56,504 nucleotides of DNA from JBARRO01 sp049644265 (GCA_049644265.1 JBARRO010000258.1:1-56504); one strand, 5' to 3'. Numbered from the stretch's first letter, positions 27,626 through 37,122 are shown. A program made the numbers and translations. Notes: generated from the letters alone by a model not told the origin.

Positions 27626-28174
27626 ATGAAGATCACGAGAATTCTCACCATGGCGATGGCTGTTCTGGTCCTGTGTTCCATGTCCCTGCAGGCGCAGAAT
27701 AAGTACGTCGGGGTGAAGATGTGTTCGATGTGTCACAAGACGGACAAGCAAGGCAAGCAGTTCGACATCTGGCAGAAGAGCGCCCATGCCGAAGCCTATA
27801 AGACATTGACGACTGCAAAAGCCAATGAATTCGCGAAGGCAAAGGGCCTGTCAAAGCCGGCCGTCGAATCACCCGAGTGTCTTGAATGCCACACACCGGC
27901 GCTCAAGGTCGATGCAAAACTCATCGACAAAACATATGATCCGAAAGATGGTGTCCAGTGTGAATCCTGCCATGGAGCCGGATCGGCTTACAAAAACATG
28001 GCGATCATGAAAAGTCAGGAAAAAGCAGTTGCTGCTGGACTGATTGCATACAAGGACGACGCGGCAATCGAAAAATTCTGCAAAACCTGCCACAACGAAC
28101 GAAGCCCCAGCTACAAGCCGTTCAAGCTCGAGGAAGCCTGGGCAAAGATCAAACACCCGGTTCCGAAAGGATAA
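27626..28174 (+). CDS. tetrahaem cytochrome c554-like protein
   Basis: 182 residues from the ATG at 27626 behind an AGGAG ribosome site. Sec signal ending MSLQAQ, then YVGVKMCSMCHKTDKQGKQ, CLECH, CESCH and CKTCH, giving four haem sites. The head resembles the cytochrome c554 family (VG-x-x-x-C-x-x-CH...W..S.HA). Soluble periplasmic electron carrier. Last gene of the bc-like cluster, ending before the terminator at 28218. Confidence 0.88.
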   Translation: MKITRILTMAMAVLVLCSMSLQAQNKYVGVKMCSMCHKTDKQGKQFDIWQKSAHAEAYKTLTTAKANEFAKAKGLSKPAVESPECLECHTPALKVDAKLIDKTYDPKDGVQCESCHGAGSAYKNMAIMKSQEKAVAAGLIAYKDDAAIEKFCKTCHNERSPSYKPFKLEEAWAKIKHPVPKG

Positions 28175-28217
28175 TATGCACGGTGGCTGTCCGATACGGA
28201 GTCACGGTTGTTGAATT

Positions 28218-28260
28218 GAACGGCGCTGAACACGTGTTTCTCGGCGCCGTTCCTGTTTTT
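28218..28260 (+). terminator. rho-independent terminator of the bc-cytochrome cluster
   Basis: GAACGGCGC (28218-28226) pairs perfectly with GCGCCGTTC (28244-28252), followed by CTGTTTTTA. It marks the end of the transcript that contains the NapC, Rieske, cytochrome b and cytochrome c genes. Confidence 0.85.
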
Positions 28261-28271
28261 AGGACTTACTT

Positions 28272-28370
28272 TTGGACAAAGAATTGGACATTGGATATTG
28301 AGTGTTGAGCATTGAAAATCTCAGCACAATGTCCAATAACGAATAACCAATTTCCAATATCCGAGTCCAT
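28272..28370. repeat. GGACATTGGATATTG / CCAATTTCCAATATCC repeat
   Basis: Low-complexity intergenic DNA built of TTGGACATTGGATATTGAGTG and, about 60 bp later, the opposite orientation CAATGTCCAATAAC...CCAATTTCCAATATCC. The two halves are partly complementary. It lies between the terminator and citrate synthase. Function unknown. Confidence 0.6.
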
Positions 28371-28420
28371 GGGAGTTGAAGTTCCACTTTAATGATCCAC
28401 ACTGTTCACCAGGAGATCTT

Positions 28421-29743
28421 ATGGAAACGAAAACCGTACCAAGCACAAAGGGTCCCAACGGAGCGGGGGAGAAGATGGGGACGTTGAAGATCACGGACAC
28501 GCGAAACGGCAAGGAATACGAACTGCCGATTGAGAACGGCACGATCAAGGCGCTCGATCTGAGAAAGATCAAAATCTCTGAAGATGATTTTGGTTTGATG
28601 ACTTACGATCCGGCGTTCATGAACACGGCGTCGTGCAAAAGCAAGATCACGTTCATTGACGGCGACAAGGGAATTCTGCAATACCGTGGATATCCCATCG
28701 ACCAGCTCGCAGAAAAATGTTCCTACATCGAGGTGGCATACCTGATCCTCTACGGCGAGCTCCCGAACAAGGTGCAGCTCGAAGAGTGGACCAACTCGAT
28801 TCGCATGCACACGTTTGTGCACGAGAATGTTAAGCAGTTGATGGAAGGCTTCCGGTATGACGCCCACCCGATGGGGATCTTTGTGAGTACGCTGGCGGCG
28901 CTTTCGACATTCTATCCGGAAGCGAAGAAAGTGCTCGACCCCGAAGTCCGTCAGAAGCAGATCTGGCGCCTTATCGGCAAGGTCCCGACGATCGCGGCGT
29001 TTGCGTATCGCCACAGCCTGGGAATGCCGTACGTGTATCCGGATAACGACCTCAGTTATGCCGAGAATTTTCTCAGCATGATGTTCAAGGTCGCCGAGCC
29101 GAAGTACAAACCGCAACCCGCATTGGCCCGGGCGTTGGAAGTGCTGTTCATTCTGCATGCCGACCACGAACAAAACTGCAGTGCAAGCGCGATGCGGTCG
29201 GTCGGCAGCTCACAGGTCGATCCGTACTGCGCAGCCGCAGGAGCCGCCGCCGCATTGTACGGCCCGCTCCATGGAGGTGCCAATGAAGCGGTGCTGAGAA
29301 TGCTGGATGAAATCGGTACGAAGGACAAAGTCCCTGCGTTCATCAAGGACGTGAAGGACGGAAAAGGAAAGTTGATGGGATTCGGTCACCGGGTCTATAA
29401 GAACTATGACCCGCGCGCCAAGATCATCAAGAAGATGGCGGATCAGGTGTTCGAAGTAACGGGGAAGAATCCGAAGCTCGAAATTGCGCTTGAGCTCGAG
29501 CGCATCGCACTGCAGGACGATTACTTCGTGAAACGGAAACTCTATCCGAACGTCGATTTCTATTCAGGACTCATCTACCAGGCCATGAAGTTTCCGGTGG
29601 ACATGTTCCCGGTGCTCTTTGCCATCCCAAGAATGTCGGGCTGGCTGGCGCAGTGGGAAGAAATGCTTACCGACCCCGAGCAGAAAATCGCCCGGCCGAG
29701 ACAAGTGTTCCTGGGCTACGACAAGAGAGATCTGAAGAAGTAG
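28421..29743 (+). CDS. gltA: citrate synthase
   Basis: 440 residues from the ATG at 28421, which has AGGAG seven bases upstream; an in-frame TTG at 28376 is rejected. Catalytic regions: HADHEQNCSAS (about 246), GPLHGGANE (about 281) and MGFGHRVYKNYDPRA (about 319), with the active-site Asp later in KLYPNVDFYSG. Hexameric type I-like length. Condenses oxaloacetate and acetyl-CoA, entry to the TCA cycle, which supplies reducing power for the respiratory genes around it. Single gene flanked by terminators. Confidence 0.96.
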   Translation: METKTVPSTKGPNGAGEKMGTLKITDTRNGKEYELPIENGTIKALDLRKIKISEDDFGLMTYDPAFMNTASCKSKITFIDGDKGILQYRGYPIDQLAEKCSYIEVAYLILYGELPNKVQLEEWTNSIRMHTFVHENVKQLMEGFRYDAHPMGIFVSTLAALSTFYPEAKKVLDPEVRQKQIWRLIGKVPTIAAFAYRHSLGMPYVYPDNDLSYAENFLSMMFKVAEPKYKPQPALARALEVLFILHADHEQNCSASAMRSVGSSQVDPYCAAAGAAAALYGPLHGGANEAVLRMLDEIGTKDKVPAFIKDVKDGKGKLMGFGHRVYKNYDPRAKIIKKMADQVFEVTGKNPKLEIALELERIALQDDYFVKRKLYPNVDFYSGLIYQAMKFPVDMFPVLFAIPRMSGWLAQWEEMLTDPEQKIARPRQVFLGYDKRDLKK

Positions 29744-29764
29744 TCTCACGCGGTGAATTGAGCG

Positions 29765-29805
29765 AGGCCCGGAGGAGTCCATTGACTCCTTCGGGCCTTC
29801 GTGTT
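29765..29805 (+). terminator. rho-independent terminator after citrate synthase
   Basis: AGGCCCGGAGGAGTC (29765-29779) pairs with GACTCCTTCGGGCCT (29784-29798) with one G-T pair and a 4 nt loop, followed by TCGTGTTTG. The T-run is weak but the 15 bp stem is strong. Confidence 0.8.
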
Positions 29806-29915
29806 TGATTCCATTCCCACCAATCTAAAACCTTCCAATTAGTCGGAAATGGGGAAATTGGATTCCGGGATTTGAGAACAATTGTCTTGGAATTCCTACG
29901 AAAAAAGCGATAAGT

Positions 29916-29966
29916 GTTGAATTTTTCAATACGGTTGCGTAACTAACTGTTGGCATAAGTATTGTC
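29916..29966 (+). promoter_or_regulatory. shared cytochrome-operon promoter element, copy 2
   Basis: GTTGAA-TTT-TTCAA (29916-29929), then after 10 bp TAACT, after 7 bp GGCAT and after 5 bp TTG. The inner TTGAATTTTTCAA is the exact reverse complement of the 13 bp core at 14199. All block spacings equal those at 14198. The -12 position reads GT rather than GC. A transcript start would lie near 29977, with about 32 nt of leader before the GTG of the barrel gene. Confidence 0.7.
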
Positions 29967-30008
29967 ATACTCAGGGGACAGGTTTATTATCAAAATTGAG
30001 AATACGCC

Positions 30009-31337
30009 GTGAAAAACCGCACTAGACCATTCATCACTTCACAAAGATCCTTCATCCCGGCAATCCCGTTGATCCTCTTCATCCTGGTCCCGTCTCTTTC
30101 ATTCAGCCAGCAACTTCAGGCGCGCCTCGTTACTTCCGGGTATGCATGGCAACGCCAGGATTCTGCGAATCAATCTACAGGACATTTCTACGGCTACCAG
30201 ACTGTGCAGCTCTCAGTAGCGGGAGAGGACCTTGCGTTCTATACATACTGGCAAGGGTTCAACGACTTCGCGGGGCCTCTTAAGAATAATCCTGGGTACC
30301 GTATCTTCAACCTCTACCTGAAGGCGCGAAATCTGTTCGACCTCCTCGACATCAGTGCGGGACGTCAGGCAATTTTTGCGGGTGTAGGGAACGGAACGAT
30401 CGACGGCGGAAGCGCAACGCTCAAACTGTTCGACTCGCAGGTTCGACTGACGGGGTACTATGGGGCGCTCCCTCCGCCGGGACAGAGGGCTGAGCTCATC
30501 GGAGACCAGAAAAACAATTTCATGGGTGGAGAACAGCTGGTGGTGATGCCGGATGACAACATTCAGTTTTCCTTCAGCCACATGCGCAGGAACATCAAAC
30601 CCGAATCCTACACGGCCTATCGCCGCGACTCACTCTTCAATCCGTACCTCGTGGAAATCAATCCTTCGGCCATGCAGGAAGAATATGTGAGCGGGGATGT
30701 GAACATCGACTACGAAGATTTTCTCTCGTTCTTCGGGCGATATGACTATGACGCAAACCTCGAGAAAGCTTCCCGGTACCAGTTCTTCACGCGGTTCAAA
30801 ATGTCGGATGACTTCGGGCTGACCGCAGAGTATCTCCAGCGCGACCCCCGGCTCTCATTCAATTCTATTTTCTCCGTTTTCACATTCAGCACTCTGAAAG
30901 AATACGACCTCGGCGCCGAACTTGCACTCGACGACCATTGGCAGGCCTTTGCGCGATACGGATCCGTCGCGTATGGCGAAGGTGATAACTCCAATCGCAT
31001 CACGGTCGGAGCAAACGGTCCGAACGTCTCCGCCAGCGTCAGCCGCAACACGGGGAACGGAAATGATTTGAGCGCTGCGGCCTTGAACCTCGGGTATCCG
31101 ATCTCAGGGAACGAGTTGACCACGTCGCTCATGTTGAGTTACGCACAATACAAGCTGAGTGAATCCGCGCCACGCGACGGGGCATTCAGCGCTGCATTCG
31201 GACTCGTCTACCGGCCAATTCAACTTCTTTCGCTGGATACGCAGGTGCAGTGGATTCAGAACAAGATCTACAAGAACGACATGCGCCTGTTTATCCGGGC
31301 AAGCTACTATTTGAGCCAACGACTCGACATCTTCTGA
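30009..31337 (+). CDS. outer-membrane beta-barrel, putative porin of a porin-cytochrome conduit
   Basis: 442 residues, GTG start. Signal peptide (AIPLILFILVPSLSFSQ), then a chain of alternating amphipathic strands (YGYQTVQLSVAG, YRIFNLYLKARN, VRLTGYYGAL, IQFSFSHMRR, YQFFTRFKMSD) and a C-terminal Phe in RASYYLSQRLDIF, the classical outer-membrane insertion signature. About 16-20 strands would fit. No sequence-level family recognised. Its place as first gene before three multihaem cytochromes suggests the barrel of a trans-outer-membrane electron conduit like Geobacter Omb/ExtD or Shewanella MtrB (inference). Confidence 0.72.
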   Translation: MKNRTRPFITSQRSFIPAIPLILFILVPSLSFSQQLQARLVTSGYAWQRQDSANQSTGHFYGYQTVQLSVAGEDLAFYTYWQGFNDFAGPLKNNPGYRIFNLYLKARNLFDLLDISAGRQAIFAGVGNGTIDGGSATLKLFDSQVRLTGYYGALPPPGQRAELIGDQKNNFMGGEQLVVMPDDNIQFSFSHMRRNIKPESYTAYRRDSLFNPYLVEINPSAMQEEYVSGDVNIDYEDFLSFFGRYDYDANLEKASRYQFFTRFKMSDDFGLTAEYLQRDPRLSFNSIFSVFTFSTLKEYDLGAELALDDHWQAFARYGSVAYGEGDNSNRITVGANGPNVSASVSRNTGNGNDLSAAALNLGYPISGNELTTSLMLSYAQYKLSESAPRDGAFSAAFGLVYRPIQLLSLDTQVQWIQNKIYKNDMRLFIRASYYLSQRLDIF

Positions 31338-31347
31338 CAAGAACGCT

Positions 31348-32586
31348 ATGCGAACTCCCAACATATTTAACAGGATTTCTGTCAGGCAGGGATACCTTGT
31401 ATTGAGCGTATTCCTGACCATTGCGGTCAGCGTAAGCGTCTTTACAGCATCGCTTGACGGGACGAAACAGAATTCCTCCGTAAGCACAGTCAAGTTCAAC
31501 CACAAATTCCATGTGACGGACAACGGCATTGCCTGTGCGGACTGCCATGACAAGGCCACCACCAGCAAGCTCTCGTCGGACAACCTCCTGGCAGTTCATG
31601 AAAACTGCAAATCGTGCCACGAGGAACAGCTCGACAAGAATTGCACCTACTGTCACACAAGCGAAGATGCGGCGACCTATGTTGCCACGGAGCTCCCCAA
31701 GAAGGAACTTCTGTTCTCTCATGAATTTCATACCGGCGAGAAGAAGGTCGCATGCGAAACATGCCACGACAAAGTTGCGACGTGGACCGACCTTGCGAGC
31801 GTCAGCACGCCCGCTATGCCGACCTGCACGACCTGCCACAACGAACGGAACGCTCCGAACGCCTGCGAAACGTGCCACACCGATCTGACCGCCCTGCGTC
31901 CAAAGGAACATAACCGGTCGGATTTCATGCGGGAACACAAGTTTGTGGCGCGGGTTTCGACGGAGAAGTGCGCAACGTGCCATTCGCAGGAATCCTGCAT
32001 CGACTGCCATAACGGCGTCGAACTCAAGAAAGTCGACCTGCCCAAAATTGACCTGACTTCTCCCCATTCCCCCCGATTGACCGCAATCGACCGCGGTCAG
32101 GGGATGGCAGTCACAAAAGTCCACGACCTGAATTTCCGGTTCACCCATGGAATTGCAGCCCAAGGAAAAACAGCGGAGTGCCAGACCTGCCACAATGAGC
32201 AATCATTCTGTTCGACGTGCCACCAGGCCGGAGGGAACATCAATCAGGTGAAATTCAAACCTGCGACGCATACGGTTGCGGGATTTGTCTCGATAGGTGT
32301 TGGAAGCGGCGGAGGAACGCATGCGATGCTTGCGCGGCGCGACATTGAGAGCTGCGCTTCATGCCACGACGCCCAGGGCGCCGACCCGACATGCCTGACC
32401 TGCCATATGGACTCTGACGGCATCAAGGGGACCGACCCTAAGACGCACGCGCGGGGTTTCATGGGAAATATGGAAGGGGATTGGCACAGCGACCCCGGGT
32501 CTGCCTGCTACGCCTGCCACACGGATGCCAACGCACGAATCGACGGCATTCGTGGTCAACGTTTCTGCGGATATTGTCATAACTAA
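31348..32586 (+). CDS. 14-haem periplasmic cytochrome c
   Basis: 412 residues, 10 bp after the barrel gene. N-terminal signal or anchor (GYLVLSVFLTIAVSVSVFTA), then 14 CXXCH motifs. The first block KFNHKFHVTDNGIACADCHDKA has the extra distal His pattern of cytochrome c7/c3 type modules. There is no C-terminal anchor. It would be the periplasmic or barrel-inserted partner that carries electrons to the outer membrane. Paralogous haem modules repeat along the chain. Confidence 0.87.
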   Translation: MRTPNIFNRISVRQGYLVLSVFLTIAVSVSVFTASLDGTKQNSSVSTVKFNHKFHVTDNGIACADCHDKATTSKLSSDNLLAVHENCKSCHEEQLDKNCTYCHTSEDAATYVATELPKKELLFSHEFHTGEKKVACETCHDKVATWTDLASVSTPAMPTCTTCHNERNAPNACETCHTDLTALRPKEHNRSDFMREHKFVARVSTEKCATCHSQESCIDCHNGVELKKVDLPKIDLTSPHSPRLTAIDRGQGMAVTKVHDLNFRFTHGIAAQGKTAECQTCHNEQSFCSTCHQAGGNINQVKFKPATHTVAGFVSIGVGSGGGTHAMLARRDIESCASCHDAQGADPTCLTCHMDSDGIKGTDPKTHARGFMGNMEGDWHSDPGSACYACHTDANARIDGIRGQRFCGYCHN

Positions 32587-32596
32587 CGCACCAACC

Positions 32597-33478
32597 ATGA
32601 AAAAGAATGTAACCATTACCTGTATCTTCCTGTTCGCGACGGCGTTCCTGCTTTCTTCCTGCAGCGATTTGAATAAGGACCTTCCCGTTGCATCAACCAC
32701 GGAGATCGTTGTCCATCCCCAGGGCTGGAAGACGCCGGCCGATTCTGTAAACTTTCACGGATTCGCGATCAGGGACAACAATTGGGATATGCGGAGCTGC
32801 CGCACATGTCACGGCGGAGATTATGCGGGAGGAAGCGTGAGGGTTTCCTGCAACACATGCCACACGCAGCCCGGCGGACCTGAAAATTGCACGACGTGCC
32901 ACGGCGGCGGCACAAACAATATCGCCCCGCCAACCGATCTATCAGGAAACACGGCGTCAACATCCAGGGGCGTCGGCGCGCACACGAAACATCTTCAGGG
33001 GACGGGATTGCTCTCAGGCCTCACGGTTGCCTGCGGGGAGTGCCATAGCGTGCCGGGTCATGTGTACGACCTCGGCCACCTCGACGCAAGCACGCCGGGA
33101 AGAGCCGAAGTTTCCATCAACAGCTTGGTCGGCCGCGCGACGGGTGGAAATCCTTCGTATGACCCGCAAACGAACAAGTGCGGCAACACCTTCTGCCACG
33201 GTAGCTGGAGCTTGAAGCGATCATCTTCGCCGTATCAGTTTGCCTATAGTGATACAGTTATGAAGGGTGCAAATTTCAATCCCCAGTGGACCAACGGGTC
33301 ATCGGATGTCGCGTGCGGAACCTGTCACGCAAATCCGCCGGCTGGCCATAATGCATACACGATTACTCAGTGTTTCAACTGCCATGCGGGAGTGATTGAC
33401 AACACTGGAAAAATCATTGACAAGACAAAGCACATCAACGGAAAAGTCAATGTCTTTGGAACTGAGTACGGTTTTTGA
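32597..33478 (+). CDS. multihaem outer-membrane lipoprotein with CX4CH motif
   Basis: 293 residues from the ATG at 32597. Lipoprotein signal with lipobox LLSSC (Cys about residue 20). Six CXXCH motifs plus CGNTFCHGSW, a C-x4-CH site. The CX4CH followed by CXXCH arrangement matches the domain described from Geobacter outer-surface cytochromes. The HGFAIRDNNWDMRSCRTCHGGDYAGG segment is typical of that group. Probably exposed at the outer membrane as the terminal electron donor of the conduit. Confidence 0.83.
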   Translation: MKKNVTITCIFLFATAFLLSSCSDLNKDLPVASTTEIVVHPQGWKTPADSVNFHGFAIRDNNWDMRSCRTCHGGDYAGGSVRVSCNTCHTQPGGPENCTTCHGGGTNNIAPPTDLSGNTASTSRGVGAHTKHLQGTGLLSGLTVACGECHSVPGHVYDLGHLDASTPGRAEVSINSLVGRATGGNPSYDPQTNKCGNTFCHGSWSLKRSSSPYQFAYSDTVMKGANFNPQWTNGSSDVACGTCHANPPAGHNAYTITQCFNCHAGVIDNTGKIIDKTKHINGKVNVFGTEYGF

Positions 33479-33531
33479 TATTGAAAAATTTCTACGCGAT
33501 GACTCATAGTATAACAAAGGAGAATGCTGCA

Positions 33532-34746
33532 ATGAAGAAGCCGTATTTGATGCCGATGATCTTGATGGTGTGTGCGCTGCTTGCGCTGCCGATCCTGGGA
33601 TGCGAAGGTAAAAAAGGTGACCCGGGCGACCCCGGAACCAGCGAACTCGTCAACCTTGAGGGATTTGCGCCGGGAATTAAGTGCGCCACCTGCCACGTGC
33701 CGGACACCGATACGACCTATTACCTGCTCGCGCGGGATTATCAATGGAATCAATCGAAGCATGCCTACGGTGGAGACAGCGAGCGAAACGGCGGCAGCTG
33801 TGCCGGGTGCCATACGACCGAGGGATTTATTCAGCGTATGAAGAACCTCGCTGCAGGGTCCACGTCCCAGGCGGTCACTGACCAATGGCAACCAAGCCCG
33901 CCGGGATGCTTTGCCTGTCATTCTCCCCATTTGCGCGCAAACTTCTCTTTGCGCGATACCACGCCGGTGACGATCGCTTCTTATATCGTCGGAGAATCCG
34001 ACGCAGTGTTTAATTATGGAAAGGGAAACCTGTGTGTGAAGTGCCACCAGACGCGGACAACCTCGCCTATGACGCCGAAACCCGATCCTTCAAAGACCGC
34101 GACAACGGACACGATTTCGATTACCTCGAATCGATGGTATCCTCACTACGGAGTCAACGGACAGATGTTGATGGGAGTCGGAGGATTCAAATTCCAGGGA
34201 TACAGCTATGCAGGGAATTCTTACCATACAACCTCTGCAACCATTCAAAAAGAAGGCTGCCCCGTTTGTCACATGGCACAACAGACGTATCCGCCGAATG
34301 CAGGAACAGGAAAGGGCGGTGGCCACACGATGAATATCCGTTATGAGTGGGAAGGATCACCCGGCTCGGTCGTGACGGGCTGCAAGACGACGGGATGCCA
34401 TCCTTCCTCCATCACCTCACCCGACATTGTCGGGTCGTCTACGGGTGGAGTAGGAGCTCAGACGCTTGTCACTGCATATTTGGATACGCTGTATAGAATG
34501 ATGTCAGATACCAACGGTGTCCTGACGACTCAGGGATACAAGCGTGTATGGCTTATTAAAGATCAGGCTTCCGGAGATTTTACGCTCAACGCAAGCACGT
34601 CGAAGCCGCTCAAAATCGCGCCCGCGTCGCGTGCCGGGATTATTTACAACTTCTTCTTCCTCCAACATGAGGGAAGTCATGGAGTTCACAACACGAAATT
34701 CGCGATAGATCTGCTCCGATCGTCGGTGGCAGAATTACGGAAATAA
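33532..34746 (+). CDS. multihaem lipoprotein cytochrome with collagen-like linker and CX4CH motif
   Basis: 404 residues from the ATG at 33532 behind AAGGAG; an upstream in-frame start at 33475 overlaps the previous gene. Lipobox in LPILGCEG, followed at once by a short Gly-Xaa-Yaa stretch GKKGDPGDPG. Five CXXCH sites (CATCH, CAGCH, CFACH, CVKCH, CPVCH) and CKTTGCHPSS, a C-x4-CH site. The C-terminal 130 residues lack haem sites. A lipid-anchored cytochrome on a flexible stalk, likely at the cell surface (inference). Confidence 0.82.
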   Translation: MKKPYLMPMILMVCALLALPILGCEGKKGDPGDPGTSELVNLEGFAPGIKCATCHVPDTDTTYYLLARDYQWNQSKHAYGGDSERNGGSCAGCHTTEGFIQRMKNLAAGSTSQAVTDQWQPSPPGCFACHSPHLRANFSLRDTTPVTIASYIVGESDAVFNYGKGNLCVKCHQTRTTSPMTPKPDPSKTATTDTISITSNRWYPHYGVNGQMLMGVGGFKFQGYSYAGNSYHTTSATIQKEGCPVCHMAQQTYPPNAGTGKGGGHTMNIRYEWEGSPGSVVTGCKTTGCHPSSITSPDIVGSSTGGVGAQTLVTAYLDTLYRMMSDTNGVLTTQGYKRVWLIKDQASGDFTLNASTSKPLKIAPASRAGIIYNFFFLQHEGSHGVHNTKFAIDLLRSSVAELRK

Positions 34747-34770
34747 CAATGTAGGGAAGGATTCATCTCC

Positions 34771-37107
34771 ATGCTCGGTCAGATCATAGTCTGGATTACT
34801 TTTGCGGCGGGATTGATTTCAACGGTTGCGTACTACCAGACCGCGACAGGGAAACGTCCTTCCATCAAGCTTGCTCGAAACAGTTTTGCTTTTATGGTCG
34901 CAGGAGTTCTCGTCGCATCGCTCCTGCTCATGAAGAACATCCTCAACCATCAGTACGAATATTCGTACGTCTGGAACTACAGCTCCAATGACCTGCCGCT
35001 CTCGCTGCTGGTCACGACGTTCTGGGCGGGACAGGAAGGAAGCTTCCTGCTTTGGGGCCTGTTCGCAGCGTTGCTCGGACTCGCCCTTCAGGGATTCGCA
35101 CGCAGGCGAAAGATCGAATACGAAACCATGACGGTCTACGGCGTGGTCATGGTATTTCTTCTGCTCCTTATCGCTGCAAAAACTCCGTTCCAATACCTCT
35201 GGGACGCGTTTCCTGGTGAAGTGACGAAGGCGGGCGTTCCGGCTGACGGAAAAGGACTGAATCCACTTCTCCAGAATTTTTGGATGATCATTCATCCGCC
35301 AGTTCTGTTTGTGGGATTTGCCTCTCTGGCGGCTCCGTTTGTCCTGGCGGTGGTGGGATTGTGGAAGAGACGATACCAGGAATGGACGACGCTCGCGCTT
35401 CCCTGGGTTTTGTTTAGTGCGCTGGCTCTTGGGGCAGGATTGATGCTCGGCGGGTATTGGGCCTACGGCGTGCTTGGATGGGGAGGATGGTGGGGATGGG
35501 ATCCGGTCGAGAACTCCTCATTGATCCCATGGATCGTGGCTGTGACGCTTCTCCACACACTTCTTGTCCAAAAGAAAACCGGAAAGCTTGCCCGGACCAA
35601 TTTTGTGCTGGCGATCGCGGCATTCTTGCTCGTCATCTACAGCACGTTCCTTACACGAAGCGGAATCCTTGGCGAGGCGTCTGTGCACTCGTTCGTGAAT
35701 CCCGGTGCCTTTGCTTACACACTGCTCGTCCTGTGGCTCGCGACATTCACGATCTTCGGATTCGTAGTTCTTTCTCGCCGGTGGAAGGAACTCTCTGCGA
35801 AGGTCCAGAGCACGGGGTGGCTGACGCGGGAATCGTTCCTCGCTGTGGCAAGCATCCTGCTCATATTGTGCGCTGTTGTCGTCCTCTTTGGAACAAGCCT
35901 GCCGATCTTCGGAAAATCCTCAGTCGAACAGAGCTTTTACAACGGCACAACCTTGCCCATTGCAGTTCTCCTTGGGCTCCTGATCGGTACAAGTCTGCTC
36001 CTGAAATGGAATGAAAGTTCGGGAAAAGAGCTCCTGAAAAAATCAATCTTCTCCGTCGGGTTCTCGCTTGTCGTGTGCGTCGGGCTGTACTTCCTGGGAC
36101 TGCAGGAGTGGAGGATGATTCCTCTCGCGTTTGCCGCGGTGTTTGCGTTCACCGTAAATGCAGAACAGGCCTACCGGCTTGCCAAAGAACTTCCGCGAGC
36201 CCTTGGAGGCTCTATCGCCCACATCGGTCTTGCGTTGCTCTTCCTCGGAATCATCGGTTCCGGATGGTATGGGGAAAAGAAGACGGCGTCGTTGACGCTC
36301 AACGAGTCAAAAGAATTGATGGGATATCGCTGGACCTACACGGGTTCACGACAGATGGAGAACGGGAAGTACAAGTTTGAGGTGAAGGTTGAGAAGGATG
36401 GAAGCACGAACATCCTCGAGCCGGTGATGTTTGAGAGTTCGTACAACAACAGCCTCATGCGAAATCCCGATTATATCAGCTCGCTGATGGGAGACGTGTA
36501 TTTGGAGCCGGTTTCTGTGGAGGCCCCGCAAGCAGCGGAGCATCAACATGATTTCCACGAGCTCACAAAGGGAGAACCGGTCCGTATCGAAGACATGACG
36601 GTGACCTTCCTGCGGTTCGATATGGGAAACCATGGTAATCAGGGAATGACAGATGGCAAGTCGTTCGGTGTTGGTGCAGTGCTGGAAGTAAAACGGGGAA
36701 AGACCGTTGAACTGGTCACTCCCACGACGATCTATGCGGACGCGAAGCCGCAAGAGGTCCGGACAGCCATGCTGAAGGGGACCCAGATCGGATTTCAGAT
36801 GCTCCAAATGAACATTGACATGGATACGAAACGGTCCAGCATCCAGGTGAACGTCATAGGATTGCCGAATTCCCAACCCGTGACGATGTCGAAAGAATCC
36901 CTCGTCGTTGAAGCAAGCGTCAAGCCATTTATGAGTCTTGTGTGGTTTGGAGCGTTCTTCGCTTGTCTCGGTTTTTTTGTTGCAGCCCTTCGACGAAAAG
37001 GGGAGGCAAATGGTCAGGACGTCGGTGGATCGAAGGTGCAGACGAATGTTGTTCGGAAGCCTGTTGTTAAACAGGAATTGCCCAAAGAGGAAGTGACCGA
37101 AGCGTAA
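34771..37107 (+). CDS. ccmF: CcmF-type cytochrome c haem lyase
   Basis: 778 residues, about 15 membrane helices. Key family signatures: the haem-handling WGGWWGWDPVENSSLIPW (WWD domain, about residues 236-253), NPLLQNFWMIIHPPVLFVGF before it, and FLTRSGILGEASVHSF after it. A large periplasmic domain lies near residues 500-720. CcmF attaches haem to CXXCH apocytochromes. Here it has a Lys/Glu-rich cytoplasmic tail. Its position inside the conduit operon suggests a dedicated maturation factor, perhaps linked to the variant haem motifs (inference). Confidence 0.92.
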   Translation: MLGQIIVWITFAAGLISTVAYYQTATGKRPSIKLARNSFAFMVAGVLVASLLLMKNILNHQYEYSYVWNYSSNDLPLSLLVTTFWAGQEGSFLLWGLFAALLGLALQGFARRRKIEYETMTVYGVVMVFLLLLIAAKTPFQYLWDAFPGEVTKAGVPADGKGLNPLLQNFWMIIHPPVLFVGFASLAAPFVLAVVGLWKRRYQEWTTLALPWVLFSALALGAGLMLGGYWAYGVLGWGGWWGWDPVENSSLIPWIVAVTLLHTLLVQKKTGKLARTNFVLAIAAFLLVIYSTFLTRSGILGEASVHSFVNPGAFAYTLLVLWLATFTIFGFVVLSRRWKELSAKVQSTGWLTRESFLAVASILLILCAVVVLFGTSLPIFGKSSVEQSFYNGTTLPIAVLLGLLIGTSLLLKWNESSGKELLKKSIFSVGFSLVVCVGLYFLGLQEWRMIPLAFAAVFAFTVNAEQAYRLAKELPRALGGSIAHIGLALLFLGIIGSGWYGEKKTASLTLNESKELMGYRWTYTGSRQMENGKYKFEVKVEKDGSTNILEPVMFESSYNNSLMRNPDYISSLMGDVYLEPVSVEAPQAAEHQHDFHELTKGEPVRIEDMTVTFLRFDMGNHGNQGMTDGKSFGVGAVLEVKRGKTVELVTPTTIYADAKPQEVRTAMLKGTQIGFQMLQMNIDMDTKRSSIQVNVIGLPNSQPVTMSKESLVVEASVKPFMSLVWFGAFFACLGFFVAALRRKGEANGQDVGGSKVQTNVVRKPVVKQELPKEEVTEA

Positions 37108-37122
37108 CGCAAGGAGGTCTCA

